Shown piece by piece: positions 1 to 8,985 of a stretch of DNA of 64,000 nucleotides. This DNA is from Fischerella sp. CENA71 (GTDB taxonomy: Bacteria; Cyanobacteriota; Cyanobacteriia; Cyanobacteriales; Nostocaceae): assembly GCA_024239075.1 (NCBI GenBank), contig JANBVI010000074.1:124001-188000 (forward strand). Direction: 5' to 3'. The first letter of the stretch is position 1. Each line of letters opens with the position of its first letter. The notes beneath the pieces are model-generated. The model saw nothing but the letters and a program-made list of their open reading frames with translations, was not told where the DNA came from and did no database searches. The translations under genes were made by a program, and so were the position numbers.

Positions 1-232
1 ATTAATTATTCTCCTGCAATTGGTTGGTTTGGTGGGTCTAGAGGATTTGTGTTTAGGTTCACTTTAGTTGGGGTCAGCAGTGACCGCTTTATAGAACGTC
101 ACCGATGGTGGTGCTCGCTCTATTGCAAAAAAGTTTGGAATGTTGAGCATATTTGTTGTTGGTAAATTTTTGGTTCTCATTAGTCATTGCTTATTAGCAA
201 AGGACAAATGACTAATGACCATTGACAATTGA
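1..232. repeat. Spacer downstream of nifU with short direct repeats
   Basis: No open frame of note. The last 60 bases carry alternating gacaaatgac / gaccattgac / gacaattgac words. This family of short repeats recurs in many spacers of the window, for example before the gene at 8986 and between nrtB and nrtC. No hairpin with a T tract is visible, so no terminator for nifU is assigned. Confidence 0.5.
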
Positions 233-1126
233 CTAAACTGCTTCAACTACAAGGTCTTTGCTGACGCGATCGCGTAGTCTAGATTCGATCGCAATCTTTA
301 ATGTGGCTGTGCTGCTAGAACAGGAACCGCAAGCACCTTGCAATATGACTTTGACGCGATCCCCTTCCACATCAAACAGTTCTACATCTCCCCCGTCGGC
401 GATCAACACGGGTCTAACTTCTTCATCTAATACTCTTTGAATGAGTGCGATTTTTTGCACTGGCGTCAGTGGTTTTACGGCTGACTTACCATTAGTCTGA
501 CTAAGGGAATTACTTACAGCAGTGGCAGATGCCTTTTCTTTTTGCACAGATACAATGATGTCATCAATATTTGCTAGACAAGATCCGCATCCACCACCAG
601 CTTTGACGTAATTTGTCACTTCTTCGGCGGTAGTAAGGTTATTTTCAACAATCACCCGTCGGATTTTGACATCACTAATCCCAAAGCAAGTGCAAACTAA
701 AGCTCCTTCGTCATCATCTTCATGAGTGTTTAAGGGGATACCTCGGTAATTATAAATAGCCGCTTCTAGCGCTTCTTGTCCCATTACCGAACAGTGCATT
801 TTTGCTTCTGGTAAACCACCTAAGTAATTAGCAATTTCTTTATTAGTAACCTTGAGGGCTTCATCTAAAGTTTTACCCTTGATTAGTTCTACCAGAGCTT
901 CAGATGAAGCGATCGCACTGGTACAACCAAAAGTTTGAAAACGAGCCTCAAGGATTTTCTCTGTATCTTCCTCAACTTTCAGGTGCAGTCTCAGAGCATC
1001 TCCGCAAGCAATGCTACCTACATCACCAACAGCAACTTTAATTCCTGCTTCACCATTGTCTTCTATTGCTCCCTGATGTTGGGGATTGTAGAACAGTTCC
1101 AATACTTTATCTGTATAGTCCCACAT
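233..1126 (-). CDS. nifU: NifU, Fe-S cluster assembly scaffold
   Basis: NifU assembles Fe-S clusters and passes them to nitrogenase proteins, using sulfur from NifS. All three classical modules are visible in 297 residues. The N-terminal IscU-like scaffold has Cys41, Cys68 and Cys112. The central permanent [2Fe-2S] domain has Cys145, Cys147, Cys180 and Cys183 (CTC, then GGGCGSC). The C-terminal Nfu domain has Cys266-x-x-Cys269 in GACGSC. Length and the start MWDYTDKVLELFY agree with cyanobacterial NifU. It is the last visible gene of a leftward nifB-fdxN-nifS-nifU run. A repeat-filled spacer of about 150 bp separates it from nifS. Whether nifH follows lies outside the window. Confidence 0.97.
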   Translation of the reverse strand: MWDYTDKVLELFYNPQHQGAIEDNGEAGIKVAVGDVGSIACGDALRLHLKVEEDTEKILEARFQTFGCTSAIASSEALVELIKGKTLDEALKVTNKEIANYLGGLPEAKMHCSVMGQEALEAAIYNYRGIPLNTHEDDDEGALVCTCFGISDVKIRRVIVENNLTTAEEVTNYVKAGGGCGSCLANIDDIIVSVQKEKASATAVSNSLSQTNGKSAVKPLTPVQKIALIQRVLDEEVRPVLIADGGDVELFDVEGDRVKVILQGACGSCSSSTATLKIAIESRLRDRVSKDLVVEAV

Positions 1127-1277
1127 AGCCGATTTTGGATTTTAGATTTTAGATTTTGGATTAGGGATTGGGTAAGACGCGGTGAGCTTGGGACACGGTG
1201 ACGTAGGGAGATTGTATTGAAAAATTTCTCCTCATCTTTTCGTATCTCCGCGTCTGGTGTATCTCCGTGTCTTCTTT
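1127..1277. repeat. nifS-nifU spacer with interspersed repeats
   Basis: The spacer contains gattttggattttagatttt runs near 1133-1160. It also has pieces of the 'gacacggtgacg ... tctccgcgtctgg ... tctccgtgtcttc' family (1190-1275). The same repeat family appears inside the coding sequence of two histidine kinases in this window (22165-22260 and 26922-27167). No gene is seen. Confidence 0.5.
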
Positions 1278-2492
1278 CTAGCCTCTAGCCCCAATGACTG
1301 CTTTCTCTTGTTCTTGCAGCCAACTTGCTTCGTCGTTCTTGAAGGGTGAGAGGGCGCGTAGGTGTTCAATAATACCAGGCATTACTGCTAGCACAGCATC
1401 AATTTCGGTGTCTGTGGTATAACGACAAAGACTGAAGCGAATCGAACCGTGCAGAATGGTGTAGGGTAATCCCATTGCTCGCAAAACGTGGGAAGGTTCT
1501 AAAGAGCCAGAACTGCAAGCAGAACCAGATGATGCACAAATACCGTGTTTGTTCAGGTGGAGGAGAATTGCTTCACCTTCGATGTACTTAAAGCCAATAT
1601 TCGTGGTGTTGGGCAATCTCTGCGTAGAATCACCGTTAACTTGGCAATCGGGAATAGTTGCAATAATAGTTTGTTCTAAGCGATCGCGCAGTTTTCTTTC
1701 TCTGGCGGTTGCTGTTTCTAAGTGTAATAATTCTAATTCGGCGGCTTTACCAAGGGCTACAACTCCTGGAACATTTTCTGTTCCCGCCCTTCTACCGCGT
1801 TGTTGTCCACCGCCGATGAGCATCGGCCGAAATCTCACACCACGCCGCACATATAAAGCACCGATTCCTTTGGGTGCATGAATTTTGTGACCGGACATGG
1901 TTAACATATCAATGGTGCTAGTCTTCATGTTCATCGGAATTTTACCGACTGCTTGCACCGCGTCCACATGGAAGAGAGCGCCGCTTTCTTTAACTCTCAA
2001 ACCAATCTGCTCAATCGGAAAAACTACGCCAGTTTCGTTGTTAGCATACATAATGCTGACTAAGGCGGTGTTACCAGTAAGCGCTGCTTCTAGTTCATTT
2101 AAGTCTATCTGCCCTGCGTGATTTACTGACAAATAGGTAACATTATAACCTTGCTTTTCCAACTGTTTACAGAGAGTTAGGACTGCTGGGTGTTCTACCT
2201 GGGTAGTGATAATGTGTCGTTTATCTGGTTGCGCTAACAGTGCGGCTCGAATGGCGGCGTTATCTCCTTCTGTACCACCACTAGTAAAAATAATTTCTGA
2301 TTCGTCAGCACCAAGCAGAGCAGCAACTTGTTCATGAGCCTTGTTAACTGCTTTTTTTACTTGTCCACCAAAGGTGTGCATACTAGAAGGATTACCATAA
2401 TAATCCGTCAAGTAAGGTAGCATCGCCTCTACAACTTCAGGATCTACTTTGGTGGTGGCATTATTATCCAAATAAATACAATTTTTCTGCAT
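1278..2492 (-). CDS. nifS: NifS cysteine desulfurase
   Basis: A PLP-dependent enzyme that releases sulfur from cysteine and delivers it to NifU for nitrogenase cluster assembly. Visible signatures are the N-terminal IYLDNNATTKVDPEV, the PLP-lysine motif SGHKIHAPKG and the active-site cysteine loop CASSGSACSSGSLEPSHV. The longest frame opens at a TTG at 2501. The ATG at 2492 (MQKNCIYLDNNATT) fits family N-termini better and follows a GGAAG, so it is preferred; the protein is then about 404 residues, the usual length. It lies between fdxN and nifU in the leftward nif run and is probably cotranscribed with them. Confidence 0.95.
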   Translation of the reverse strand: MQKNCIYLDNNATTKVDPEVVEAMLPYLTDYYGNPSSMHTFGGQVKKAVNKAHEQVAALLGADESEIIFTSGGTEGDNAAIRAALLAQPDKRHIITTQVEHPAVLTLCKQLEKQGYNVTYLSVNHAGQIDLNELEAALTGNTALVSIMYANNETGVVFPIEQIGLRVKESGALFHVDAVQAVGKIPMNMKTSTIDMLTMSGHKIHAPKGIGALYVRRGVRFRPMLIGGGQQRGRRAGTENVPGVVALGKAAELELLHLETATARERKLRDRLEQTIIATIPDCQVNGDSTQRLPNTTNIGFKYIEGEAILLHLNKHGICASSGSACSSGSLEPSHVLRAMGLPYTILHGSIRFSLCRYTTDTEIDAVLAVMPGIIEHLRALSPFKNDEASWLQEQEKAVIGARG

Positions 2493-2570
2493 TGCTTCCA
2501 ATTTTGTTTAAAATTTGTTTGTTGGTTGTGCGTTGGTTGCAACTAACAACCAACAACCATCTATCAACAA

Positions 2571-2912
2571 TTAGGCAACTTGGTGCTGACGTTTCTGTAA
2601 CTGCTCAGAAAATCTTTGGGAATAGAAGTTAAACCAGGTTTCCCAATAATCTTGTTTTTTTGTTAATTTTGCGACCAATGGGTAATAAGTGTTAAACCAG
2701 CTTTCCCAGTAATCGTTAGGAACTTTTATGCAACCATTGCTTGTAGGACAACCAGCTTTGCACTGAGGTACGGTGTGAATACTGCCAACACAGTTGTTAC
2801 AAAGTTCAGGATCAATCCAGGGGCGATCGCCATCTATTTTGATTGCACCAGTTGGACATACAGATTGACAAAGATTACAGGAAATGCACTCGCTGGTTAT
2901 TTGGTAAGCCAT
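2571..2912 (-). CDS. fdxN: FdxN, nif-associated 2[4Fe-4S] ferredoxin
   Basis: A small bacterial-type ferredoxin found between nifB and nifS in cyanobacteria, thought to supply electrons or clusters during cofactor synthesis. Two cysteine motifs are visible: CISCNLCQSVCP and, with the enlarged second loop typical of nif ferredoxins, CNNCVGSIHTVPQCKAGCP. The longest frame starts at 2924, but its own first codons (ATGGAGGAT) contain the GGAGG that serves the ATG at 2912. MAYQITSECISC (113 residues) is therefore the likely start. In several heterocystous strains fdxN is split by an excisable element; here it is intact. Confidence 0.95.
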   Translation of the reverse strand: MAYQITSECISCNLCQSVCPTGAIKIDGDRPWIDPELCNNCVGSIHTVPQCKAGCPTSNGCIKVPNDYWESWFNTYYPLVAKLTKKQDYWETWFNFYSQRFSEQLQKRQHQVA

Positions 2913-2940
2913 ACTATCCTCCATTAAAGAGAGTAGATTT

Positions 2941-3056
2941 GAGGATTGGGTTCTGGGTAATGAGTGCTGGGTAATGAATTTGTTGGTTAGTAGTTAGTGG
3001 ATAGTGGTTAGTGATTACCTACCAACTACTAACTAATAACTACTAACTCTTAATTA
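2941..3056. repeat. nifB-fdxN spacer with complementary short repeats
   Basis: Words such as ggttagtagttagtgg are followed by their complements (ccaactactaactaataac), so the spacer can fold back on itself. This is the short-repeat type common in Nostocales intergenic DNA. It lies inside the presumed nif transcript. Confidence 0.45.
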
Positions 3057-4505
3057 CTAAACTTTTTCCTGGATGTATTGCTGATAAAACTCTAAAGCAG
3101 CCTTGTCAATTGTGTCGTAAGTTTCAACGGTTTGGATGCCTGCGGCTTGTAATTTTTCTTTGGGACAATCACCGATTTTGGCAACAAATACCGCTTTGCA
3201 ATCTGCGATCGCTTCGATGATATTTTCCAGAGTGGCTGTTTCGCCATAACCACCTTGGCAATAGTGGTCTATTTTACGATGACCGATAAAGCGGACTTCG
3301 CTACCATCGATTTCGTACACCTGGAATTCTTTGGCATGACCGAAATGTTGGTTAACTAAGCCACCACCTTTAGTTGCGACTGCAACTAGAATTTTCGGCG
3401 CGTTTTGTACAGACGTGCCATGGCGCGTCTCTACAGATTGTTTAGCAGCTTTGAGTTCTTCTCTAAATTTCTCAATACCTGCGTGAACTTCTTGGCGTTG
3501 AGCAAGGTCATATTCTGGAGCCATGGCCATGAATTTATCTTTAGTAAATTCCTGGCTGCGGTCTTCTCCCAATAATCCTACTGCATCGGCACGGCATTGA
3601 CGACAGTGGCGCATCATCTTCATGTTACCAGCACAGCTGTCTTGCACTGCCTTTAATTCTTTGGGAGTGGGACCACGCTGTCCAGTCAAACCGAAGTGAG
3701 TGCCATGTTCTGGTGCTGAAATCAATGGCATGATGTTGTGCAGAAATGCACCGTGGGAGCGAATGACTTTATTAACTTCTACCAAGTGTTCGTCGTTAAT
3801 TCCCGGAATCATCACGGAGTTGACTTTGCAGAGAATATCGGCTTCTTTGAGAGCTTGCAATCCTTCCATCTGTTTTTCGTGGAGGATTTTTACGCCTTCG
3901 ATACCTCTGTAACGTTTGCGTTTGTAGTGAACCCAAGGATAAATTTTGGCACCGATTTCTGGGTCCACCATGTTAATGGTGATAGTAACGTGATCTATAT
4001 TTAATTGTTTAATGCGATCGATATATTCGGGAAGCATTAAACCGTTGGTTGATAAACAAAGTTTGATATCAGGTGCTTTCTCTGCTATCAACTCAAAGGT
4101 GCGAAAAGTTCTTTCTGGATTTGCCAGAGGATCACCAGGGCCTGCAATTCCTAAAACGGTGAGTTGGGGAATTTTGCCAGCAATCACTAAAGCTTTGTGT
4201 GCTGCTTCTTCTGGTGTCAACAATTCGCTAACTACGCCGGGACGACTTTCGTTAGCACAGTCGTATTTGCGATTACAGTAGTTGCACTGAATATTACAAG
4301 CAGGAGCAACTGCAACATGCAACCTAGCATAGTGATGGTGAGCTTCTTCGCTATAGCAGGGATGGTTGGCAATGCGCTGTTGAAGTTTTTCATCCATTTC
4401 CCCGGTGGCGCTGCTGCTGCATCCGCTACCGCAACCACTGGATTTCGATGCGATTGTAGTTTCCGTAATTGGGGAAGTGACGAGTCCTGTAGACGGTGGA
4501 GTCAT
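3057..4505 (-). CDS. nifB: NifB, FeMo-cofactor biosynthesis radical SAM protein
   Basis: NifB converts Fe-S clusters plus a methyl carbon from SAM into NifB-co (the L-cluster precursor), the core of FeMo-co. The radical SAM motif [14 protein letters not shown] lies near residue 70, after a Cys-containing N-terminal stretch ([16 protein letters not shown]). Further on are the [12 protein letters not shown] region and conserved [15 protein letters not shown]-terminal NifX/NafY-like domain ([28 protein letters not shown]) is fused. The longest frame opens at TTG 4517; ATG 4505 (MTPPSTGLV) fits family starts and gives 482 residues. It is the first gene of the leftward nifB-fdxN-nifS-nifU run, so its promoter should lie in the long spacer to the right. 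Confidence 0.96.
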   Translation of the reverse strand: MTPPSTGLVTSPITETTIASKSSGCGSGCSSSATGEMDEKLQQRIANHPCYSEEAHHHYARLHVAVAPACNIQCNYCNRKYDCANESRPGVVSELLTPEEAAHKALVIAGKIPQLTVLGIAGPGDPLANPERTFRTFELIAEKAPDIKLCLSTNGLMLPEYIDRIKQLNIDHVTITINMVDPEIGAKIYPWVHYKRKRYRGIEGVKILHEKQMEGLQALKEADILCKVNSVMIPGINDEHLVEVNKVIRSHGAFLHNIMPLISAPEHGTHFGLTGQRGPTPKELKAVQDSCAGNMKMMRHCRQCRADAVGLLGEDRSQEFTKDKFMAMAPEYDLAQRQEVHAGIEKFREELKAAKQSVETRHGTSVQNAPKILVAVATKGGGLVNQHFGHAKEFQVYEIDGSEVRFIGHRKIDHYCQGGYGETATLENIIEAIADCKAVFVAKIGDCPKEKLQAAGIQTVETYDTIDKAALEFYQQYIQEKV

Positions 4506-4560
4506 TGAATTTCGCAAGATGTCGATGGACTGGCAGCCACTGTGGGAGATGGAACACTAG

Positions 4561-4636
4561 CCAGTTGTCAGTTATCAGTTATCAGTTATCAGGTTATTCT
4601 GAATTTGATAACTGTTCACTGTTCACTGTTCACTGA
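4561..4636. repeat. Short tandem repeats (cagttat and gttcact units)
   Basis: About four copies of a cagttat heptamer are followed, after a spacer, by three copies of gttcact. This matches the heptanucleotide STRR class known from heterocystous cyanobacteria. It lies about 55 bp upstream of the nifB start. Confidence 0.6.
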
Positions 4637-4646
4637 TTTTTAGGAA

Positions 4647-4774
4647 TGGAAGTCGCGTCTGTTTATAGCGCTGCCCACCGGGGTTCGGGGTAGGCTATTA
4701 ACCCTATTTTTCTCGGCTGGTGTGTGTCATGCACAAGATACGGGTGGAATTTGCGCTGACAGCCGCGACTTCTG
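4647..4774. other. Long-range inverted repeat upstream of nifB
   Basis: aagtcgcg (4650-4657) pairs with cgcgactt (4764-4771), and flanking bases extend the match imperfectly (tctgt/acagc, agcgc/gcgct). The loop of about 105 bp is GC-richer than its surroundings. It could be a small mobile repeat or a folded RNA; nothing in it matches a known riboswitch that I recognise. Confidence 0.3.
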
Positions 4775-4886
4775 TTCACAGGGGCATGGTGCTATCTCAT
4801 CCCTCCACTCACTCATCGCTCCTTGATTGGTGCGTCAAGTGATTGGCGATATATGTTTTATATCAGCCGTTAGAGAAGGAGACTGA

Positions 4887-5087
4887 ATGGGAACTTGGAT
4901 AAGATTTATTAAATTTATTAAGTTTGTACTCAAATTTTCAAACTTCGATTATGAGGGCATGACAAAAGATAAGAAAATTTTTTTGGGTAGGGGTACTAGT
5001 ATTTTGAGGTGGAAGTACAAGTATTTATGGAGGAGGGGACAAGTCTTTTTGTACTCACCTCAAACCCAACCATCACAAGGGTTTTAA
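4887..5087 (+). CDS. Possible small basic protein, 66 residues
   Basis: The ATG follows gagaaggagactga, a well-spaced AAGGAG, which is the only reason to list it. The predicted peptide starts with a hydrophobic-basic stretch (WIRFIKFIKFVLKF), is rich in Lys, Arg and aromatic residues, and matches no family I recognise. It is read opposite to nifB, about 380 bp away. It may equally be a chance frame in AT-rich spacer DNA. Confidence 0.2.
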   Translation: MGTWIRFIKFIKFVLKFSNFDYEGMTKDKKIFLGRGTSILRWKYKYLWRRGQVFLYSPQTQPSQGF

Positions 5088-5717
5088 ATAAAATTAAGTT
5101 TTTTTGAGCTTGTTTTTAAGTTGTACTCACAGCCTCCTTACAATGGACCCAGAGGCTTATTATTAATGCGTTTTTGGAGTTTGGAAATCTGGAGCAGATT
5201 ACGGACAACTACTCCAGAAATATGCGAAATTCAATTCTGTATCCAACATATCACTTTTTTTTTGATAATAAATGCGATTTAAAATTTTTTAATTATTGGG
5301 AGAAAATCAAGACGTAAGTATTGCAAAAGCCTGACTGAGAGCGACTTAGAGACACTTCCAAGGCTGCAAAATGAGAATTAATTGCAAAAACTCACAGCTA
5401 AAGTTACTGCTGAACTTTAATCGTCATCAAAAGTTGTTTTCTCAGTTGCTCAGAATTGCTAAGTAGATCGAGATACTGAAACTAGTGGTGGGGGTTGTCA
5501 TTTGTCATTCGTCATTTGTCATTCATGATGGGTAAGGGTTTGAAGGATATTTACGTTTTGTAATTTGCGTTCTGTTTGTTTTCGCTGATTTAACTTATTT
5601 GTTTAATGGTTGGCAATACCAACCATATACCAACTATTCTACATTACTCTCAAAGCGATCGCATTATTTGTTGATGAGTGCGATCGCAACTGGTGTTGCA
5701 GAAACTATAAAAAGCTT

Positions 5718-5743
5718 GTAGTGAGCGCTAAAGCGCTCACTAC
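5718..5743 (-). terminator. Terminator hairpin after the pirin gene
   Basis: A perfect 12-bp inverted repeat (gtagtgagcgct) with a 2-base loop begins 11 bp past the pirin stop codon. On the minus strand it is followed by aagcTTTTTatag, so it looks like a rho-independent terminator. A related gtagtgagcgg hairpin sits at 9445-9472, so the stem may derive from a dispersed repeat. Confidence 0.6.
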
Positions 5744-5753
5744 GAACTGTTAC

Positions 5754-6470
5754 CTAACCTAAATCAAACAACAAGATTTCCGCACCAACATCGGTGCTAA
5801 TTTCTAGTTGTTCTTCGCCATTCATTTGCACACCATCGCCTTCTCGGAGTTCTTCACCATTGAGTTTGGCGACACCTTTAGCGATTTGCAACCAACCATA
5901 ACGCTCAGGTAAAAGATGATAATTCACAGCATCACCTGCTTCTAAAACAGATGTGTATAAATCAACATCTTGGAAAATTTTCACAGCACCATCACGTCCA
6001 TCTTTTGCAGCAATTAATTTTAATTTGCCCTTTCTTTCTTCGATAGGAAAAGCCTTTTGGTCATATCTCGGTTGTAGGTTTTGCTGATTGGGAATAATCC
6101 AAATTTGCAATAAGTGGGTTGGTTCTGTTTCGGAAGGATTAAATTCGCTGTGTAAAATTCCAGTTCCAGCACTCATAATTTGTGCTTCCCCTGGACGAAT
6201 AATTGAACCATTACCCAAACTATCTTTATGCTCAATTGCACCTTCTATGACATAGGTGAGAATTTCCATGTCTTTATGACCGTGGGTAGGAAAACCTGCA
6301 CCAGGAACTATCCGGTCATCGTTAATTACACGCAAAGAACGAAATGCTATGCGATTAGGATCATAAAAGTTACCAAAGGAAAATGTGTGGTAACTATCGA
6401 GCCATCCTGTTTGGGTACGACCACGTGCATTTCTATCATGAATTAGATGGGTTTTAGTGTTGGAAGCCAT
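5754..6470 (-). CDS. Pirin family protein (bicupin)
   Basis: Pirins are metal-binding bicupins; the bacterial YhhW type has quercetin 2,3-dioxygenase activity, but the physiological substrate is usually unknown. The 238-residue protein has the family start (HLIHDRNARGRTQTGWLDSYHTFSFGNFYDP), the N-terminal metal site HGHKDMEI with a later HSEFNPSE, and a C-terminal cupin lobe ending in EILLFDLG. The short C-terminal lobe is typical of the YhhW subgroup. It is a single cytoplasmic gene with its own terminator, and a 350-bp upstream spacer separates it from the Dps transcript. Confidence 0.85.
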   Translation of the reverse strand: MASNTKTHLIHDRNARGRTQTGWLDSYHTFSFGNFYDPNRIAFRSLRVINDDRIVPGAGFPTHGHKDMEILTYVIEGAIEHKDSLGNGSIIRPGEAQIMSAGTGILHSEFNPSETEPTHLLQIWIIPNQQNLQPRYDQKAFPIEERKGKLKLIAAKDGRDGAVKIFQDVDLYTSVLEAGDAVNYHLLPERYGWLQIAKGVAKLNGEELREGDGVQMNGEEQLEISTDVGAEILLFDLG

Positions 6471-6821
6471 AATTTACTCCGTTTATGTTGTTGAATGGAT
6501 TTGTTTAGCTGTCTTGAAAATGGGTGTGAGGATTTAAGGGTGTAGTATGAATCACTGACACTTTACAGACCGCTATATTGCTAAAAACTATTTTTTACAT
6601 ATACTCGACCAGAGCTTAAATTACGATTAACCAAATATCAATAACGTAACAGGACTTGCTGATTGATTTATTTTTACCCTGGTTTTTACCTATTTCAATA
6701 TTAAAGTATATGTCTTTAAAATGAAAAGTAGATACTTAAAAGTAAGATAGTTACCAAAAAGTTACTATTCTTTGTATCTGACTTACATGGAATTAAAATT
6801 AACAGATAAATAATAAAAAAT
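6471..6821. other. AT-rich spacer upstream of the pirin gene
   Basis: About 350 bp without an open frame. It should hold the leftward pirin promoter, but no element could be assigned with confidence. Confidence 0.4.
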
Positions 6822-6848
6822 GGTACGTTGGATTTAGCATAACGTACC
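6822..6848 (-). terminator. Terminator hairpin downstream of the Dps gene
   Basis: ggtacgtt and aacgtacc form a perfect 8-bp stem around an 11-base loop. Read on the minus strand the stem is followed by ATTTTTTATT, as expected for a rho-independent terminator of the leftward Dps gene about 105 bp upstream. Confidence 0.55.
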
Positions 6849-6907
6849 TAAAAATTTATTGTTGAGGACGTAATTTTTGTGTCCTCGTTAGCTATTGATT
6901 AATATAT

Positions 6908-6928
6908 GGGCGCACAGTTGTGCGTCCC
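6908..6928. repeat. Small palindrome (gggcgcacagttgtgcgtccc)
   Basis: A near-perfect palindrome with one mismatch, 25 bp after the Dps stop codon. It lacks a T tract. It is either a processing hairpin in the Dps 3' UTR or a dispersed palindrome. Confidence 0.4.
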
Positions 6929-6952
6929 TATCTAATAACTAAACAGTCTTAA

Positions 6953-7516
6953 CTATTTAACAGCAACTTTTTCTTTAGTTTTAGCAGTTGTAGCACTATT
7001 TTCTGATTTTACTTCTGCTGCTTGCAGATGAGCTTCTAAGAACCACAGCCGTTTGTCAATGGTGCGAGATACTTCGGTGTAAAGATCGGCTGTATCTGCA
7101 TCGCCTAAGTCATTGGTTGTGTCGATCGCTTGTCTGATGTGTTTAGCATAAGGTGCAAAACGGTCTGCCAAGGCGGTAACATGTTGTATACCATCCAAAA
7201 TATCAACTGGATATTCTGGCAAGATAGAATTAGCTGCTGCCATCCGGGCTGTACCACAAGCATAACCACCTAAAGCGGTGATTCTTTCCGCAAACATGTC
7301 AACGTACTCTTCTAACTCACCTGCAATTTCATCAAACAATTCATGCAGTTGGTAGAAATCGGTTCCCTTGACGTTCCAATGCGCTTGTTTTGTCTGAGTT
7401 TTTAAGTCTGTTGTTGCGGCTAAAGTTTGGTTGAGGAGTTCAACTATTTTGACACGTGCATCAGCAGGAAGATCAATACGACTAGGATAAAGACGTGATG
7501 AAAGCTTATCAGCCAT
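6953..7516 (-). CDS. dps: Dps-family ferritin-like DNA-binding protein
   Basis: Dps proteins form dodecameric cages that oxidise Fe(II) with peroxide, store iron and can bind DNA, protecting against oxidative stress. The 187-residue protein shows the family ferroxidase motif AHWNVKGTDFYQLHELFDEIAGELEEYVDMFAERI, with His, Asp and Glu ligands of the inter-subunit site, and the later LGGYACGTARMAA and LWFLEAHLQ helices. It has a lysine-containing C-terminal tail (KTKEKVAVK) that could contact DNA. Start MADKLSSRLYPSRI follows an 'agagagtt' in the leader. It appears monocistronic. Confidence 0.9.
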   Translation of the reverse strand: MADKLSSRLYPSRIDLPADARVKIVELLNQTLAATTDLKTQTKQAHWNVKGTDFYQLHELFDEIAGELEEYVDMFAERITALGGYACGTARMAAANSILPEYPVDILDGIQHVTALADRFAPYAKHIRQAIDTTNDLGDADTADLYTEVSRTIDKRLWFLEAHLQAAEVKSENSATTAKTKEKVAVK

Positions 7517-7668
7517 AGTCCTAACTCTCTTTTTTTAGTTCTGTTGTTTTGGATCGACAAGACAAGTCTACAGATTCTACGCTGCTGTAGGAAACTCTCT
7601 GGCGGTAGATGGTATTTTTATCTTGTCGCTATAAAATAATTGCATTCTAGTAGACGCTCCTACTAACA

Positions 7669-8721
7669 TCAAGAATGATGATTGTCTATCAAGTTAAATG
7701 TGCCACCGAAGAGGCGATCGCGTATCACATCATTCTGCAAAAAGTCATGGGGAAAACCAAGTTCAACTTGACTAATTTCATTGAGACGTTGCAGATGTTC
7801 TGCTGACAGATTAATGTCAACACAAGCTAAATTATCTTGAATCTGCGATACTTTTCGCGCCCCAATAATAGGAATAATTACACCAGATTGAGCGCGTAAC
7901 CAAGCCAGTGCAACTTGCGAGGGTGTGCGTCCAATTTCTTGGGCGACTTGGGTAACAACTTCCGCGATCGCTAAACCACGTTCGGAAATATTTCCACCAG
8001 CAGTAGTGGCAAGTCGCCCTTGTTCGTTACCATTACCCTGGCTCTTGTTGTATTTACCTGTTAATACGCCACCACCCAGAGGAGACCAAGGTAATACAGC
8101 TAAGTCAAAAGCTTTTGCCATTGGTAGTAAGTCTCGCTCTGGAGTGCGCTGCAACAAATTATACTCTATTTGGAGAGCTACAAAAGGAGTCCAGCCCTGG
8201 AATTGTGCCAAAGTATTAGCTTGAGCAACTATCCAAGCAGGAGCATCAGAAATCCCGATGTATAATACTTTTCCTTGACGCACAAGGTCGTCAAAAGCAC
8301 GCATGATTTCTTCAACAGGAGTCATAAAATCCCAAGCGTGCAACCAAAATAAATCTATATAGTCAGTGTTCAGGCGTTTTAAACTGCCTTCCAGCGACTC
8401 GATCATGCTTTTGCGATGATTCCCACTACCATTCGGGTTGCTTTTGTGGTTATTCATCTGCACAGGAAACGAATACTTTGTCGCAACTACAAAGCGTTCC
8501 CGTTCCGAGGCGATGAATTCACCGATAATCTTTTCACTAGATCCATCGGTGTAACCATTAGCGGTATCAATAAAATTACCACCAGCATCGACAAAAGCAT
8601 CAAAGACTTTGCGGCTTTCATCTTGAGACGCACCCCAGCCCCAGTCTTCACCAAAAGTCATGGTTCCTAAGCAGAGTTCAGAGACTCGTAACCCACTTTT
8701 ACCCAAGAGTTTATATCTCAT
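7669..8721 (-). CDS. Aldo/keto reductase
   Basis: A cytoplasmic NADPH-dependent oxidoreductase with a TIM-barrel AKR fold; the physiological substrate is not evident. Catalytic tetrad motifs are visible: FIDTANGYTDGSSEKIIG (Asp and Tyr), VVATKYSF (Lys) and LFWLHAWD (His). Cofactor-loop motifs follow, such as PLGGGVLTGKY and GRTPSQVALAWLRAQ, then IPIIGARKVSQIQDNL. GTG 8724 and ATG 8721 are both possible starts; GAGGG is better spaced for the ATG, giving 350 residues (MRYKLLGKSGLRVSELCLG). It is a single gene. Confidence 0.9.
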   Translation of the reverse strand: MRYKLLGKSGLRVSELCLGTMTFGEDWGWGASQDESRKVFDAFVDAGGNFIDTANGYTDGSSEKIIGEFIASERERFVVATKYSFPVQMNNHKSNPNGSGNHRKSMIESLEGSLKRLNTDYIDLFWLHAWDFMTPVEEIMRAFDDLVRQGKVLYIGISDAPAWIVAQANTLAQFQGWTPFVALQIEYNLLQRTPERDLLPMAKAFDLAVLPWSPLGGGVLTGKYNKSQGNGNEQGRLATTAGGNISERGLAIAEVVTQVAQEIGRTPSQVALAWLRAQSGVIIPIIGARKVSQIQDNLACVDINLSAEHLQRLNEISQVELGFPHDFLQNDVIRDRLFGGTFNLIDNHHS

Positions 8722-8724
8722 CAC

Positions 8725-8979
8725 TACCCTCTTATACGATTTTGGATTTTAGACTTCGTCGTGACACTTCGACAAGCTCAGTGCGGAGACGCTCAGTCGA
8801 ACGATTTTGGATTTTGGATTGTGAAACATTTATTTCGATAAGCGTTTGCGATTACTTGCCAAAATAGAGTTTAGCGAATACCCGTATGCTTGTCTTGTCT
8901 GTTCTTGCTAAAAATGTCAATATCTTACTTTTGGTGGATAGTAGTTAGTGGTTAGTGTTTTATTAGTGACAAATGACCA
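8725..8979. repeat. Intergenic repeats between divergent genes
   Basis: Contains gattttggattttgg runs, a 'cttcgacaagctcagtgcggagacgctcagtcgaac' fold-back near 8765-8805 and, at 8938-8985, the ggttagtg / gacaaatgac short-repeat family. The start codon of the next gene lies inside this last repeat. Confidence 0.4.
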
Positions 8980-8985
8980 ATGACT

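Larger units (their letters stand above)
4506..5717. other. 1.2-kb spacer upstream of nifB, no convincing gene
   Basis: This contains the presumed nif promoter region but no site could be assigned; no clear NtcA palindrome was found. Seen: tandem 'cagttat' and 'gttcact' repeats (4563-4635), an inverted repeat (4647-4774), one small open frame with a good ribosome-binding site (4887-5087), and short gtcatttgtcatt repeats (5496-5525). The 5240-5320 stretch is AT-rich. Confidence 0.5.
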
